64,000 bases of DNA from Allodiplogaster sudhausi (Eukaryota; Nematoda; Chromadorea; Rhabditida; Diplogasteridae): assembly GCA_945643635.1 (NCBI GenBank), contig CALZFC010000310.1, positions 124,001 to 188,000 of the forward strand, read 5' to 3'. A model generated the notes under the pieces. It saw only the letters and a program-made list of their open reading frames with translations, ran no database searches and was not told the DNA's origin. Shown piece by piece: positions 31,177-44,009 of the stretch (position 1 is its first letter; each line of letters begins with the position of its first letter). Position numbers and translations under genes: made by a program.

Positions 31177-31505
31177 ACGGAATCGATCTGCAGCTATGTC
31201 AAAAATATACTATTTCTGTAGATATGATTATAAAACTTGATCCTTGAATCGGCATGGCCGAAACGTCTTCGCTCCTGCCGCCACAAGGGCTCGACGTCGG
31301 TTTTTTTGCTATGTCAAAAATATATTATTTCAGCAGATTTGAAAATAAAACTTGTTCCATGACTCTACATGGACATGACCAAAACGTCTTCGCTCCGGCC
31401 GCCTCAAGGGCTCGACATCGGTTTTTTGCTATGTCAAAAAATATATTATTTCGGCAGATTTGAAAATAAAACTTGATCCTTGACTCGACAAATATAAAAT
31501 GAATT

Positions 31506-31578
31506 CGCTCCTGGGTGGGTTCGAACCACCGACCTTTCGGTTAACAGCCGAACGCGCTGCCGATTGCGCCACACGAGC
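31506..31578 (-). tRNA. tRNA-Asn(GTT): tRNA-Asn (GTT), class G5
   Basis: G5. Confidence 0.72.
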
Positions 31579-31906
31579 ACGGAATCGATCTGCAGCTATA
31601 TCAAAAATATACTATTTCTGTAGATATGATTATAAAATTTGATCCTTGAATCGGCATGGCCAAAACGTCTTCGCTCCTGCCGCCACAAGGGCTCGACATC
31701 GGTTTCTTTGCTATGTCAAAAATATATTATTTCGGCAGATTTGAAAATAAAACTTGTTCCATGACTCTACATCGACATGACCAAAACGTCTTCGCTCCTG
31801 CCGCCTCAAGGGCTCGACATCGGTTCTTTGCTATGTCAAAAATATATTATTTCGACAGATTTGAAAATAAAACTTGATCCTTGACTCGACAAATATAAAA
31901 TGAATT

Positions 31907-31979
31907 CGCTCCTGGGTGGGTTCGAACCACCGACCTTTCGGTTAACAGCCGAACGCGCTGCCGATTGCGCCACACGAGC
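31907..31979 (-). tRNA. tRNA-Asn(GTT): tRNA-Asn (GTT), class G5
   Basis: G5. Confidence 0.72.
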
Positions 31980-32192
31980 ACGGAATCGATCTGCAGCTAT
32001 ATCAAAAATATACTATTTCTGTAGATATGATCATAAAATTTGATCCTTGAATCGGCATGGCCAAAACGTCTTCGCTCCTGCCGCCACAAGGGCTCGACAT
32101 CGGTTTCTTGCTATGTCAAAAAATATTATTTCGGCAGATTTGAAAATAAAAAATAAAACTTGATCCTTGACTCGACAAATATAAAATGAATT

Positions 32193-32265
32193 CGCTCCTG
32201 GGTGGGTTCGAACCACCGACCTTTCGGTTAACAGCCGAACGCGCTGCCGATTGCGCCACACGAGC
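32193..32265 (-). tRNA. tRNA-Asn(GTT): tRNA-Asn (GTT), class G5
   Basis: G5; a small AAAATAA duplication lies in the downstream trailer (about 32145-32156). Confidence 0.72.
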
Positions 32266-32594
32266 ACGGAATCGATCTGCAGCTATATCAAAAATATACT
32301 ATTTCTGTAGATATGATTATAAAATTTGATCCTTGAATCGGCATGGCCAAAACGTCTTCGCTCCTGCCGCCACAAGGGCTCGACGTCGGTTTCTTTGCTA
32401 TGTCAAAAATATATTATTTCAGCAGATTTGAAAATAAAACTTGTTCCATGACTCTACATGGACATGACCAAAACGTCTTCGCTCCGGCCGCCTCAAGGGC
32501 TCGACATCGGTTTTTTGCTATGTCAAAAAATATATTATTTCGGCAGATTTGAAAATAAAACTTGATCCTTGACTCGACAAATATAAAATGAATT

Positions 32595-32667
32595 CGCTCC
32601 TGGGTGGGTTCGACCCACCGACCTTTCGGTTAACAGCCGAACGCGCTGCCGATTGCGCCACACGAGC
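32595..32667 (-). tRNA. tRNA-Asn(GTT): tRNA-Asn (GTT), class G5, B-box variant
   Basis: G5; T54 of the T loop is G, which damages the B box and the T54-A58 contact. Confidence 0.58.
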
Positions 32668-32995
32668 ACGGAATCGATCTGCAGCTATATCAAAAATATA
32701 CTATTTCTGTAGATATGATCATAAAATTTGATCCTTGAATCGGCATGGCCAAAACGTCTTCGCTCCTGCCGCCACAAGGGCTCGACATCGGTTTCTTTGC
32801 TATGTCAAAAATATATTATTTCGGCAGATTTGAAAATAAAACTTGTTCCATGACTCTACATCGACATGACCAAAACGTCTTCGCTCCTGCCGCCTCAAGG
32901 GCTCGACATCGGTTCTTTGCTATGTCAAAAATATATTATTTCGACAGATTTGAAAATAAAACTTGATCCTTGACTCGACAAATATAAAATGAATT

Positions 32996-33068
32996 CGCTC
33001 CTGGGTGGGTTCGAACCACCGACCTTTCGGTTAACAGCCGAACGCACTGCCGATTGCGCCACACGAGC
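32996..33068 (-). tRNA. tRNA-Asn(GTT): tRNA-Asn (GTT), class G5
   Basis: G5; D-stem position 23 is T. Confidence 0.68.
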
Positions 33069-33274
33069 ACGGAATCGATCTGCAGCTATATCAAAAATAT
33101 ACTATTTCTGTAGATATGATCATAAAATTTGATCCTTGAATCGGCATGGCCAAAACGTCTTCGCTCCTGCCGCCACAAGGGCTCGACATCGGTTTCTTGC
33201 TATGTCAAAAAATATTATTTCGGCAGATTTGAAAATAAAACTTGATCCTTGACTCGACAAATATAAAATGAATT

Positions 33275-33347
33275 CGCCCCTGGGTGGGTTCGAACCACCG
33301 ACCTTTCGGTTAACAGCCGAACGCGCTGCCGATTGCGCCACACGAGC
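33275..33347 (-). tRNA. tRNA-Asn(GTT): tRNA-Asn (GTT), class G5
   Basis: G5; acceptor position 70 is G, giving an extra wobble with T3. Confidence 0.66.
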
Positions 33348-33553
33348 ACGGAATCGATCTGCAGCTATATCAAAAATATACTATTTCTGTAGATATGATT
33401 ATAAAATTTGATCCTTGAATCGGCATGGCCAAAACGTCTTCGCTCCTGCCGCCACAAGGATTCGACATCGGTTTCTTGCTATGTCAAAAAATATTATTTC
33501 GGCAGATTTGAAAATAAAACTTGATCCTTGACTCGACAAATATAAAATGAATT

Positions 33554-33626
33554 CGCTCCTGGGTGGGTTCGAACCACCGACCTTTCGGTTAACAGCCGAA
33601 CGCGCTGCCGATTGCGCCACACGAGC
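33554..33626 (-). tRNA. tRNA-Asn(GTT): tRNA-Asn (GTT), class G5
   Basis: G5. Confidence 0.72.
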
Positions 33627-34076
33627 ACGGAATCGATCTGCAGCTATGTCAAAAATATACTATTTCTGTAGATATGATTATAAAACTTGATCCTTGAATC
33701 GGCATGGCCGAAACGTCTTCGCTCCTGCCGCCACAAGGGCTCGACGTCGGTTTTTTTGCTATGTCAAAAATATATTATTTCAGCAGATTTGAAAATAAAA
33801 CTTGTTCCATGACTCTACATGGACATGACCAAAACGTCTTCGCTCCGGCCGCCTCAAGGGCTCGACATCGGTTTCTTTGCTATGTCAAAAATATATTATT
33901 TCGGCAGATTTGAAAATAAAACTTGTTCCATGACTCTACATGGACATGACCAAAACGTCTTCGCTCCTGCCGCCTCAAGGGCTCGACATCGGTTTTTTGC
34001 TATGTCAAAAAATATATTATTTTGGCAGATTTGAAAATAAAACTTGATCCTTGACTCGACAAATATAAAATGAATT

Positions 34077-34149
34077 CGCTCCTGGGTGGGTTCGAACCAC
34101 CGACCTTTCGGTTAACAGCCGAACGCGCTGCCGATTGCGCCACACGAGC
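34077..34149 (-). tRNA. tRNA-Asn(GTT): tRNA-Asn (GTT), class G5
   Basis: G5; same leader variant as 28942. Confidence 0.72.
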
Positions 34150-34355
34150 ACGAAATCGATCTGCAGCTATATCAAAAATATACTATTTCTGTAGATATGA
34201 TCATAAAATTTGATCCTTGAATCGGCATTACCAAAACGTCTTCGCTCCTGCCGCCACAAGGATTCGACATCGGTTTCTTGCTATGTCAAAAAATATTATT
34301 TCGGCAGATTTGAAAATAAAACTTGATCCTTGACTCGACAAATATAAAATGAATT

Positions 34356-34428
34356 CGCTCCTGGGTGGGTTCGAACCACCGACCTTTCGGTTAACAGCCG
34401 AACGCGCTGCCGATTGCGCCACACGAGC
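34356..34428 (-). tRNA. tRNA-Asn(GTT): tRNA-Asn (GTT), class G5
   Basis: G5. Confidence 0.72.
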
Positions 34429-34757
34429 ACGGAATCGATCTGCAGCTATGTCAAAAATATACTATTTCTGTAGATATGATTATAAAACTTGATCCTTGAA
34501 TCGGCATGGCCGAAACGTCTTCGCTCCTGCCGCCACAAGGGCTCGACGTCGGTTTTTTTGCTATGTCAAAAATATATTATTTCAGCAGATTTGAAAATAA
34601 AACTTGTTCCATGACTCTACATGGACATGACCAAAACGTCTTCGCTCCGGCCGCCTCAAGGGCTCGACATCGGTTTTTTGCTATGTCAAAAAATATATTA
34701 TTTCGGCAGATTTGAAAATAAAACTTGATCCTTGACTCGACAAATATAAAATGAATT

Positions 34758-34830
34758 CGCTCCTGGGTGGGTTCGAACCACCGACCTTTCGGTTAACAGC
34801 CGAACGCGCTGCCGATTGCGCCACACGAGC
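34758..34830 (-). tRNA. tRNA-Asn(GTT): tRNA-Asn (GTT), class G5
   Basis: G5. Confidence 0.72.
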
Positions 34831-35278
34831 ACGGAATCGATCTGCAGCTATATCAAAAATATACTATTTCTGTAGATATGATCATAAAATTTGATCCTTG
34901 AATCGGCATGGCCAAAACGTCTTCGCTCCTGCCGCCACAAGGGCTCGACATCGGTTTTTTGCTATGTCAAAAAATATTATTTCGGCAGATTTGAAAATAA
35001 AACTTGATCCATGACTCTACATGGACATGACCAAAACGTCTTCGCTCCTGCCGCCTCAAGGGCTCGACATCGGTTTCTTTGCTATGTCAAAAATATATTA
35101 TTTCGGCAGATTTGAAAATAAAACTTGTTCCATGACTCTACATGGACATGACCAAAACGTCTTCGCTCCTGCCGCCTCAAGGGCTCGACATCGGTTTTTT
35201 GCTATGTCAAAAAATATATTATTTTGGCAGATTTGAAAATAAAACTTGATCCTTGACTCGACAAATATAAAATGAATT

Positions 35279-35351
35279 CGCTCCTGGGTGGGTTCGAACC
35301 ACCGACCTTTCGGTTAACAGCCGAACGCGCTGCCGATTGCGTCACACGAGC
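35279..35351 (-). tRNA. tRNA-Asn(GTT): tRNA-Asn (GTT), class G5, A-box variant
   Basis: G5 with G10 to A, as at 30825. Confidence 0.62.
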
Positions 35352-35557
35352 ACGGAATCGATCTGCAGCTATATCAAAAATATACTATTTCTGTAGATAT
35401 GATCATAAAATTTGATCCTTGAATCGGCATGGCCAAAACGTCTTCGCTCCTGCCGCCACAAGGGCTCGACATCGGTTTCTTGCTATGTCAAAAAATATTA
35501 TTTCGGCAGATTTGAAAATAAAACTTGATCCTTGACTCGACAAATATAAAATGAATT

Positions 35558-35630
35558 CGCTCCTGGGTGGGTTCGAACCACCGACCTTTCGGTTAACAGC
35601 CGAACGCGCTGCCGATTGCGCCACACGAGC
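35558..35630 (-). tRNA. tRNA-Asn(GTT): tRNA-Asn (GTT), class G5
   Basis: G5. Confidence 0.72.
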
Positions 35631-36079
35631 ACGGAATCGATCTGCAGCTATGTCAAAAATATACTATTTCTGTAGATATGATTATAAAACTTGATCCTTG
35701 AATCGGCATGGCCGAAACGTCTTCGCTCCTGCCGCCACAAGGGCTCGACGTCGGTTTTTTTGCTATGTCAAAAATATATTATTTCAGCAGATTTGAAAAT
35801 AAAACTTGTTCCATGACTCTACATGGACATGACCAAAACGTCTTCGCTCCGGCCGCCTCAAGGGCTCGACATCGGTTTTTTGCTATGTCAAAAAATATAT
35901 TATTTCGGCAGATTTGAAAATAAAACTTGTTCCATGACTCTACATCGACATGACCAAAACGTCTTCGCTCCTGCCGCCTCAAGGGCTCGACATCGGTTCT
36001 TTGCTATGTCAAAAATATATTATTTCGACAGATTTGAAAATAAAACTTGATCCTTGACTCGACAAATATAAAATGAATT

Positions 36080-36152
36080 CGCTCCTGGGTGGGTTCGAAC
36101 CACCGACCTTTCGGTTAACAGCCGAACGCGCTGCCGATTGCGCCACACGAGC
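36080..36152 (-). tRNA. tRNA-Asn(GTT): tRNA-Asn (GTT), class G5
   Basis: G5; first of five copies spaced exactly 401 bp. Confidence 0.72.
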
Positions 36153-36480
36153 ACGGAATCGATCTGCAGCTATATCAAAAATATACTATTTCTGTAGATA
36201 TGATTATAAAATTTGATCCTTGAATCGGCATGGCCAAAACGTCTTCGCTCCTGCCGCCACAAGGGCTCGACATCGGTTTCTTTGCTATGTCAAAAATATA
36301 TTATTTCGGCAGATTTGAAAATAAAACTTGTTCCATGACTCTACATCGACATGACCAAAACGTCTTCGCTCCTGCCGCCTCAAGGGCTCGACATCGGTTC
36401 TTTGCTATGTCAAAAATATATTATTTCGACAGATTTGAAAATAAAACTTGATCCTTGACTCGACAAATATAAAATGAATT

Positions 36481-36553
36481 CGCTCCTGGGTGGGTTCGAA
36501 CCACCGACCTTTCGGTTAACAGCCGAACGCGCTGCCGATTGCGCCACACGAGC
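36481..36553 (-). tRNA. tRNA-Asn(GTT): tRNA-Asn (GTT), class G5
   Basis: G5; 401-bp series. Confidence 0.72.
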
Positions 36554-36881
36554 ACGGAATCGATCTGCAGCTATATCAAAAATATACTATTTCTGTAGAT
36601 ATGATTATAAAATTTGATCCTTGAATCGGCATGGCCAAAACGTCTTCGCTCCTGCCGCCACAAGGGCTCGACATCGGTTTCTTTGCTATGTCAAAAATAT
36701 ATTATTTCGGCAGATTTGAAAATAAAACTTGTTCCATGACTCTACATCGACATGACCAAAACGTCTTCGCTCCTGCCGCCTCAAGGGCTCGACATCGGTT
36801 CTTTGCTATGTCAAAAATATATTATTTCGACAGATTTGAAAATAAAACTTGATCCTTGACTCGACAAATATAAAATGAATT

Positions 36882-36954
36882 CGCTCCTGGGTGGGTTCGA
36901 ACCACCGACCTTTCGGTTAACAGCCGAACGCGCTGCCGATTGCGCCACACGAGC
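36882..36954 (-). tRNA. tRNA-Asn(GTT): tRNA-Asn (GTT), class G5
   Basis: G5; 401-bp series. Confidence 0.72.
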
Positions 36955-37282
36955 ACGGAATCGATCTGCAGCTATATCAAAAATATACTATTTCTGTAGA
37001 TATGATTATAAAATTTGATCCTTGAATCGGCATGGCCAAAACGTCTTCGCTCCTGCCGCCACAAGGGCTCGACATCGGTTTCTTTGCTATGTCAAAAATA
37101 TATTATTTCGGCAGATTTGAAAATAAAACTTGTTCCATGACTCTACATCGACATGACCAAAACGTCTTCGCTCCTGCCGCCTCAAGGGCTCGACATCGGT
37201 TCTTTGCTATGTCAAAAATATATTATTTCGACAGATTTGAAAATAAAACTTGATCCTTGACTCGACAAATATAAAATGAATT

Positions 37283-37355
37283 CGCTCCTGGGTGGGTTCG
37301 AACCACCGACCTTTCGGTTAACAGCCGAACGCGCTGCCGATTGCGCCACACGAGC
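37283..37355 (-). tRNA. tRNA-Asn(GTT): tRNA-Asn (GTT), class G5
   Basis: G5; 401-bp series. Confidence 0.72.
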
Positions 37356-37683
37356 ACGGAATCGATCTGCAGCTATATCAAAAATATACTATTTCTGTAG
37401 ATATGATTATAAAATTTGATCCTTGAATCGGCATGGCCAAAACGTCTTCGCTCCTGCCGCCACAAGGGCTCGACATCGGTTTCTTTGCTATGTCAAAAAT
37501 ATATTATTTCGGCAGATTTGAAAATAAAACTTGTTCCATGACTCTACATCGACATGACCAAAACGTCTTCGCTCCTGCCGCCTCAAGGGCTCGACATCGG
37601 TTCTTTGCTATGTCAAAAATATATTATTTCGACAGATTTGAAAATAAAACTTGATCCTTGACTCGACAAATATAAAATGAATT

Positions 37684-37756
37684 CGCTCCTGGGTGGGTTC
37701 GAACCACCGACCTTTCGGTTAACAGCCGAACGCGCTGCCGATTGCGCCACACGAGC
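37684..37756 (-). tRNA. tRNA-Asn(GTT): tRNA-Asn (GTT), class G5
   Basis: G5; last of the 401-bp series. Confidence 0.72.
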
Positions 37757-37962
37757 ACGGAATCGATCTGCAGCTATATCAAAAATATACTATTTCTGTA
37801 GATATGATCATAAAATTTGATCCTTGAATCGGCATGGCCAAAACGTCTTCGCTCCTGCCGCCACAAGGGCTCGACATCGGTTTCTTGCTATGTCAAAAAA
37901 TATTATTTCGGCAGATTTGAAAATAAAACTTGATCCTTGACTCGACAAATATAAAATGAATT

Positions 37963-38035
37963 CGCTCCTGGGTGGGTTCGAACCACCGACCTTTCGGTTA
38001 ACAGCCGAACGCGCTGCCGATTGCGCCACACGAGC
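37963..38035 (-). tRNA. tRNA-Asn(GTT): tRNA-Asn (GTT), class G5
   Basis: G5. Confidence 0.72.
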
Positions 38036-38364
38036 ACGGAATCGATCTGCAGCTATATCAAAAATATACTATTTCTGTAGATATGATTATAAAATTTGAT
38101 CCTTGAATCGGCATGGCCAAAACGTCTTCGCTCCTGCCGCCACAAGGGCTCGACGTCGGTTTCTTTGCTATGTCAAAAATATATTATTTCAGCAGATTTG
38201 AAAATAAAACTTGTTCCATGACTCTACATGGACATGACCAAAACGTCTTCGCTCCGGCCGCCTCAAGGGCTCGACATCGGTTTTTTGCTATGTCAAAAAA
38301 TATATTATTTCGGCAGATTTGAAAATAAAACTTGATCCTTGACTCGACAAATATAAAATGAATT

Positions 38365-38437
38365 CGCTCCTGGGTGGGTTCGAACCACCGACCTTTCGGT
38401 TAACAGCCGAACGCGCTGCCGATTGCGCCACACGAGC
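38365..38437 (-). tRNA. tRNA-Asn(GTT): tRNA-Asn (GTT), class G5
   Basis: G5; start of the 1482-bp series. Confidence 0.72.
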
Positions 38438-38765
38438 ACGGAATCGATCTGCAGCTATATCAAAAATATACTATTTCTGTAGATATGATCATAAAATTTG
38501 ATCCTTGAATCGGCATGGCCAAAACGTCTTCGCTCCTGCCGCCACAAGGGCTCGACATCGGTTTCTTTGCTATGTCAAAAATATATTATTTCGGCAGATT
38601 TGAAAATAAAACTTGTTCCATGACTCTACATCGACATGACCAAAACGTCTTCGCTCCTGCAGCCTCAAGGGCTCGACATCGGTTCTTTGCTATGTCAAAA
38701 ATATATTATTTCGACAGATTTGAAAATAAAACTTGATCCTTGACTCGACAAATATAAAATGAATT

Positions 38766-38838
38766 CGCTCCTGGGTGGGTTCGAACCACCGACCTTTCGG
38801 TTAACAGCCGAACGCGCTGCCGATTGCGCCACACGAGC
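38766..38838 (-). tRNA. tRNA-Asn(GTT): tRNA-Asn (GTT), class G5
   Basis: G5. Confidence 0.72.
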
Positions 38839-39044
38839 ACGGAATCGATCTGCAGCTATATCAAAAATATACTATTTCTGTAGATATGATCATAAAATTT
38901 GATCCTTGAATCGGCATGGCCAAAACGTCTTCGCTCCTGCCGCCACAAGGGCTCGACATCGGTTTCTTGCTATGTCAAAAAATATTATTTCGGCAGATTT
39001 GAAAATAAAACTTGATCCTTGACTCGACAAATATAAAATGAATT

Positions 39045-39117
39045 CGCTCCTGGGTGGGTTCGAACCACCGACCTTTCGGTTAACAGCCGAACGCGCTGCC
39101 GATTGCGCCACACGAGC
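39045..39117 (-). tRNA. tRNA-Asn(GTT): tRNA-Asn (GTT), class G5
   Basis: G5. Confidence 0.72.
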
Positions 39118-39323
39118 ACGGAATCGATCTGCAGCTATATCAAAAATATACTATTTCTGTAGATATGATTATAAAATTTGATCCTTGAATCGGCATGGCC
39201 AAAACGTCTTCGCTCCTGCCGCCACAAGGATTCGACATCGGTTTCTTGCTATGTCAAAAAATATTATTTCGGCAGATTTGAAAATAAAACTTGATCCTTG
39301 ACTCGACAAATATAAAATGAATT

Positions 39324-39396
39324 CGCTCCTGGGTGGGTTCGAACCACCGACCTTTCGGTTAACAGCCGAACGCGCTGCCGATTGCGCCACACGAGC
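39324..39396 (-). tRNA. tRNA-Asn(GTT): tRNA-Asn (GTT), class G5
   Basis: G5; 1482-bp series. Confidence 0.72.
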
Positions 39397-39846
39397 ACGG
39401 AATCGATCTGCAGCTATGTCAAAAATATACTATTTCTGTAGATATGATTATAAAACTTGATCCTTGAATCGGCATGGCCGAAACGTCTTCGCTCCTGCCG
39501 CCACAAGGGCTCGACGTCGGTTTTTTTGCTATGTCAAAAATATATTATTTCAGCAGATTTGAAAATAAAACTTGTTCCATGACTCTACATGGACATGACC
39601 AAAACGTCTTCGCTCCGGCCGCCTCAAGGGCTCGACATCGGTTTCTTTGCTATGTCAAAAATATATTATTTCGGCAGATTTGAAAATAAAACTTGTTCCA
39701 TGACTCTACATGGACATGACCAAAACGTCTTCGCTCCTGCCGCCTCAAGGGCTCGACATCGGTTTTTTGCTATGTCAAAAAATATATTATTTCGGCAGAT
39801 TTGAAAATAAAACTTGATCCTTGACTCGACAAATATAAAATGAATT

Positions 39847-39919
39847 CGCTCCTGGGTGGGTTCGAACCACCGACCTTTCGGTTAACAGCCGAACGCGCTG
39901 CCGATTGCGCCACACGAGC
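39847..39919 (-). tRNA. tRNA-Asn(GTT): tRNA-Asn (GTT), class G5
   Basis: G5. Confidence 0.72.
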
Positions 39920-40247
39920 ACGGAATCGATCTGCAGCTATATCAAAAATATACTATTTCTGTAGATATGATCATAAAATTTGATCCTTGAATCGGCATGG
40001 CCAAAACGTCTTCGCTCCTGCCGCCACAAGGGCTCGACATCGGTTTCTTTGCTATGTCAAAAATATATTATTTCGGCAGATTTGAAAATAAAACTTGTTC
40101 CATGACTCTACATCGACATGACCAAAACGTCTTCGCTCCTGCCGCCTCAAGGGCTCGACATCGGTTCTTTGCTATGTCAAAAATATATTATTTCGACAGA
40201 TTTGAAAATAAAACTTGATCCTTGACTCGACAAATATAAAATGAATT

Positions 40248-40320
40248 CGCTCCTGGGTGGGTTCGAACCACCGACCTTTCGGTTAACAGCCGAACGCGCT
40301 GCCGATTGCGCCACACGAGC
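40248..40320 (-). tRNA. tRNA-Asn(GTT): tRNA-Asn (GTT), class G5
   Basis: G5. Confidence 0.72.
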
Positions 40321-40526
40321 ACGGAATCGATCTGCAGCTATATCAAAAATATACTATTTCTGTAGATATGATCATAAAATTTGATCCTTGAATCGGCATG
40401 GCCAAAACGTCTTCGCTCCTGCCGCCACAAGGGCTCGACATCGGTTTCTTGCTATGTCAAAAAATATTATTTCGGCAGATTTGAAAATAAAACTTGATCC
40501 TTGACTCGACAAATATAAAATGAATT

Positions 40527-40599
40527 CGCTCCTGGGTGGGTTCGAACCACCGACCTTTCGGTTAACAGCCGAACGCGCTGCCGATTGCGCCACACGAGC
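40527..40599 (-). tRNA. tRNA-Asn(GTT): tRNA-Asn (GTT), class G5
   Basis: G5. Confidence 0.72.
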
Positions 40600-40805
40600 A
40601 CGGAATCGATCTGCAGCTATATCAAAAATATACTATTTCTGTAGATATGATTATAAAATTTGATCCTTGAATCGGCATGGCCAAAACGTCTTCGCTCCTG
40701 CCGCCACAAGGATTCGACATCGGTTTCTTGCTATGTCAAAAAATATTATTTCGGCAGATTTGAAAATAAAACTTGATCCTTGACTCGACAAATATAAAAT
40801 GAATT

Positions 40806-40878
40806 CGCTCCTGGGTGGGTTCGAACCACCGACCTTTCGGTTAACAGCCGAACGCGCTGCCGATTGCGCCACACGAGC
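40806..40878 (-). tRNA. tRNA-Asn(GTT): tRNA-Asn (GTT), class G5
   Basis: G5; 1482-bp series. Confidence 0.72.
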
Positions 40879-41328
40879 ACGGAATCGATCTGCAGCTATG
40901 TCAAAAATATACTATTTCTGTAGATATGATTATAAAACTTGATCCTTGAATCGGCATGGCCGAAACGTCTTCGCTCCTGCCGCCACAAGGGCTCGACGTC
41001 GGTTTTTTTGCTATGTCAAAAATATATTATTTCAGCAGATTTGAAAATAAAACTTGTTCCATGACTCTACATGGACATGACCAAAACGTCTTCGCTCCGG
41101 CCGCCTCAAGGGCTCGACATCGGTTTCTTTGCTATGTCAAAAATATATTATTTCGGCAGATTTGAAAATAAAACTTGTTCCATGACTCTACATGGACATG
41201 ACCAAAACGTCTTCGCTCCTGCCGCCTCAAGGGCTCGACATCGGTTTTTTGCTATGTCAAAAAATATATTATTTCGGCAGATTTGAAAATAAAACTTGAT
41301 CCTTGACTCGACAAATATAAAATGAATT

Positions 41329-41401
41329 CGCTCCTGGGTGGGTTCGAACCACCGACCTTTCGGTTAACAGCCGAACGCGCTGCCGATTGCGCCACACGAG
41401 C
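41329..41401 (-). tRNA. tRNA-Asn(GTT): tRNA-Asn (GTT), class G5
   Basis: G5. Confidence 0.72.
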
Positions 41402-41729
41402 ACGGAATCGATCTGCAGCTATATCAAAAATATACTATTTCTGTAGATATGATCATAAAATTTGATCCTTGAATCGGCATGGCCAAAACGTCTTCGCTCC
41501 TGCCGCCACAAGGGCTCGACATCGGTTTCTTTGCTATGTCAAAAATATATTATTTCGGCAGATTTGAAAATAAAACTTGTTCCATGACTCTACATCGACA
41601 TGACCAAAACGTCTTCGCTCCTGCCGCCTCAAGGGCTCGACATCGGTTCTTTGCTATGTCAAAAATATATTATTTCGACAGATTTGAAAATAAAACTTGA
41701 TCCTTGACTCGACAAATATAAAATGAATT

Positions 41730-41802
41730 CGCTCCTGGGTGGGTTCGAACCACCGACCTTTCGGTTAACAGCCGAACGCGCTGCCGATTGCGCCACACGA
41801 GC
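41730..41802 (-). tRNA. tRNA-Asn(GTT): tRNA-Asn (GTT), class G5
   Basis: G5. Confidence 0.72.
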
Positions 41803-42008
41803 ACGGAATCGATCTGCAGCTATATCAAAAATATACTATTTCTGTAGATATGATCATAAAATTTGATCCTTGAATCGGCATGGCCAAAACGTCTTCGCTC
41901 CTGCCGCCACAAGGGCTCGACATCGGTTTCTTGCTATGTCAAAAAATATTATTTCGGCAGATTTGAAAATAAAACTTGATCCTTGACTCGACAAATATAA
42001 AATGAATT

Positions 42009-42081
42009 CGCTCCTGGGTGGGTTCGAACCACCGACCTTTCGGTTAACAGCCGAACGCGCTGCCGATTGCGCCACACGAGC
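42009..42081 (-). tRNA. tRNA-Asn(GTT): tRNA-Asn (GTT), class G5
   Basis: G5. Confidence 0.72.
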
Positions 42082-42287
42082 ACGGAATCGATCTGCAGCT
42101 ATATCAAAAATATACTATTTCTGTAGATATGATTATAAAATTTGATCCTTGAATCGGCATGGCCAAAACGTCTTCGCTCCTGCCGCCACAAGGATTCGAC
42201 ATCGGTTTCTTGCTATGTCAAAAAATATTATTTCGGCAGATTTGAAAATAAAACTTGATCCTTGACTCGACAAATATAAAATGAATT

Positions 42288-42360
42288 CGCTCCTGGGTGG
42301 GTTCGAACCACCGACCTTTCGGTTAACAGCCGAACGCGCTGCCGATTGCGCCACACGAGC
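42288..42360 (-). tRNA. tRNA-Asn(GTT): tRNA-Asn (GTT), class G5
   Basis: G5; 1482-bp series. Confidence 0.72.
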
Positions 42361-42810
42361 ACGGAATCGATCTGCAGCTATGTCAAAAATATACTATTTC
42401 TGTAGATATGATTATAAAACTTGATCCTTGAATCGGCATGGCCGAAACGTCTTCGCTCCTGCCGCCACAAGGGCTCGACGTCGGTTTTTTTGCTATGTCA
42501 AAAATATATTATTTCAGCAGATTTGAAAATAAAACTTGTTCCATGACTCTACATGGACATGACCAAAACGTCTTCGCTCCGGCCGCCTCAAGGGCTCGAC
42601 ATCGGTTTCTTTGCTATGTCAAAAATATATTATTTCGGCAGATTTGAAAATAAAACTTGTTCCATGACTCTACATGGACATGACCAAAACGTCTTCGCTC
42701 CTGCCGCCTCAAGGGCTCGACATCGGTTTTTTGCTATGTCAAAAAATATATTATTTTGGCAGATTTGAAAATAAAACTTGATCCTTGACTCGACAAATAT
42801 AAAATGAATT

Positions 42811-42883
42811 CGCTCCTGGGTGGGTTCGAACCACCGACCTTTCGGTTAACAGCCGAACGCGCTGCCGATTGCGCCACACGAGC
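42811..42883 (-). tRNA. tRNA-Asn(GTT): tRNA-Asn (GTT), class G5
   Basis: G5. Confidence 0.72.
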
Positions 42884-43212
42884 ACGGAATCGATCTGCAG
42901 CTATGTCAAAAATATACTATTTCTGTAGATATGATTATAAAACTTGATCCTTGAATCGGCATGGCCGAAACGTCTTCGCTCCTGCCGCCACAAGGGCTCG
43001 ACGTCGGTTTTTTTGCTATGTCAAAAATATATTATTTCAGCAGATTTGAAAATAAAACTTGTTCCATGACTCTACATGGACATGACCAAAACGTCTTCGC
43101 TCCGGCCGCCTCAAGGGCTCGACATCGGTTTTTTGCTATGTCAAAAAATATATTATTTCGGCAGATTTGAAAATAAAACTTGATCCTTGACTCGACAAAT
43201 ATAAAATGAATT

Positions 43213-43285
43213 CGCTCCTGGGTGGGTTCGAACCACCGACCTTTCGGTTAACAGCCGAACGCGCTGCCGATTGCGCCACACGAGC
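43213..43285 (-). tRNA. tRNA-Asn(GTT): tRNA-Asn (GTT), class G5
   Basis: G5. Confidence 0.72.
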
Positions 43286-43491
43286 ACGGAATCGATCTGC
43301 AGCTATATCAAAAATATACTATTTCTGTAGATATGATCATAAAATTTGATCCTTGAATCGGCATGGCCAAAACGTCTTCGCTCCTGCCGCCACAAGGGCT
43401 CGACATCGGTTTCTTGCTATGTCAAAAAATATTATTTCGGCAGATTTGAAAATAAAACTTGATCCTTGACTCGACAAATATAAAATGAATT

Positions 43492-43564
43492 CGCTCCTGG
43501 GTGGGTTCGAACCACCGACCTTTCGGTTAACAGCCGAACGCGCTGCCGATTGCGCCACAAGAGC
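43492..43564 (-). tRNA. tRNA-Asn(GTT): tRNA-Asn (GTT), class T5
   Basis: T5 consensus; first T5 copy after 30304. Confidence 0.87.
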
Positions 43565-44009
43565 ACGGAATCGATCTCCAGCTATATCAAAAATATACTA
43601 TTTCTGTAGATATGATTATAAAATTGGATCCTTGAATCGGCATGGCCAAAACGTCTTCGCTCCTGCCGCCACAAGGGCTCGACATCGGTTTTTGCTATGT
43701 CAAAAAATATTATTTCGGCAGATTTGAAAATAAAACTTGATCCATGACTCTACATGGACATGACCAAAACGTCTTCGCTCCTGCCGCCTCAAGGGCTCGA
43801 CATCGGTTTCTTTGCTATGTCAAAAATATATTATTTCGGCAGATTTGAAAATAAAACTTGTTCCATGACTCTACATGGACATGACCAAAACGTCTTCGCT
43901 CCTGCCGCCTCAAGGGCTCGACATCGGTTTTTTGCTATGTCAAAAAATATTATTTTGGCAGATTTGAAAATAAAACTTGATCCTTGACTCGACAAATATA
44001 AAATGAATT

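Larger units (their letters stand above)
36080..37756. repeat. Higher-order repeat, 401-bp period
   Basis: Five tRNA copies exactly 401 bp apart; the intervening units look identical base for base, including the CGACAGATTT variant of the framework. Confidence 0.9.
38365..42883. repeat. Higher-order repeat, 1482-bp period
   Basis: tRNA spacings run 401, 279, 279, 523 and repeat; copies at 39324, 40806 and 42288 are exactly 1482 bp apart. Unit-specific markers (a GGATTCGAC spacer variant and a GACGTCGG variant) recur in register. Confidence 0.9.
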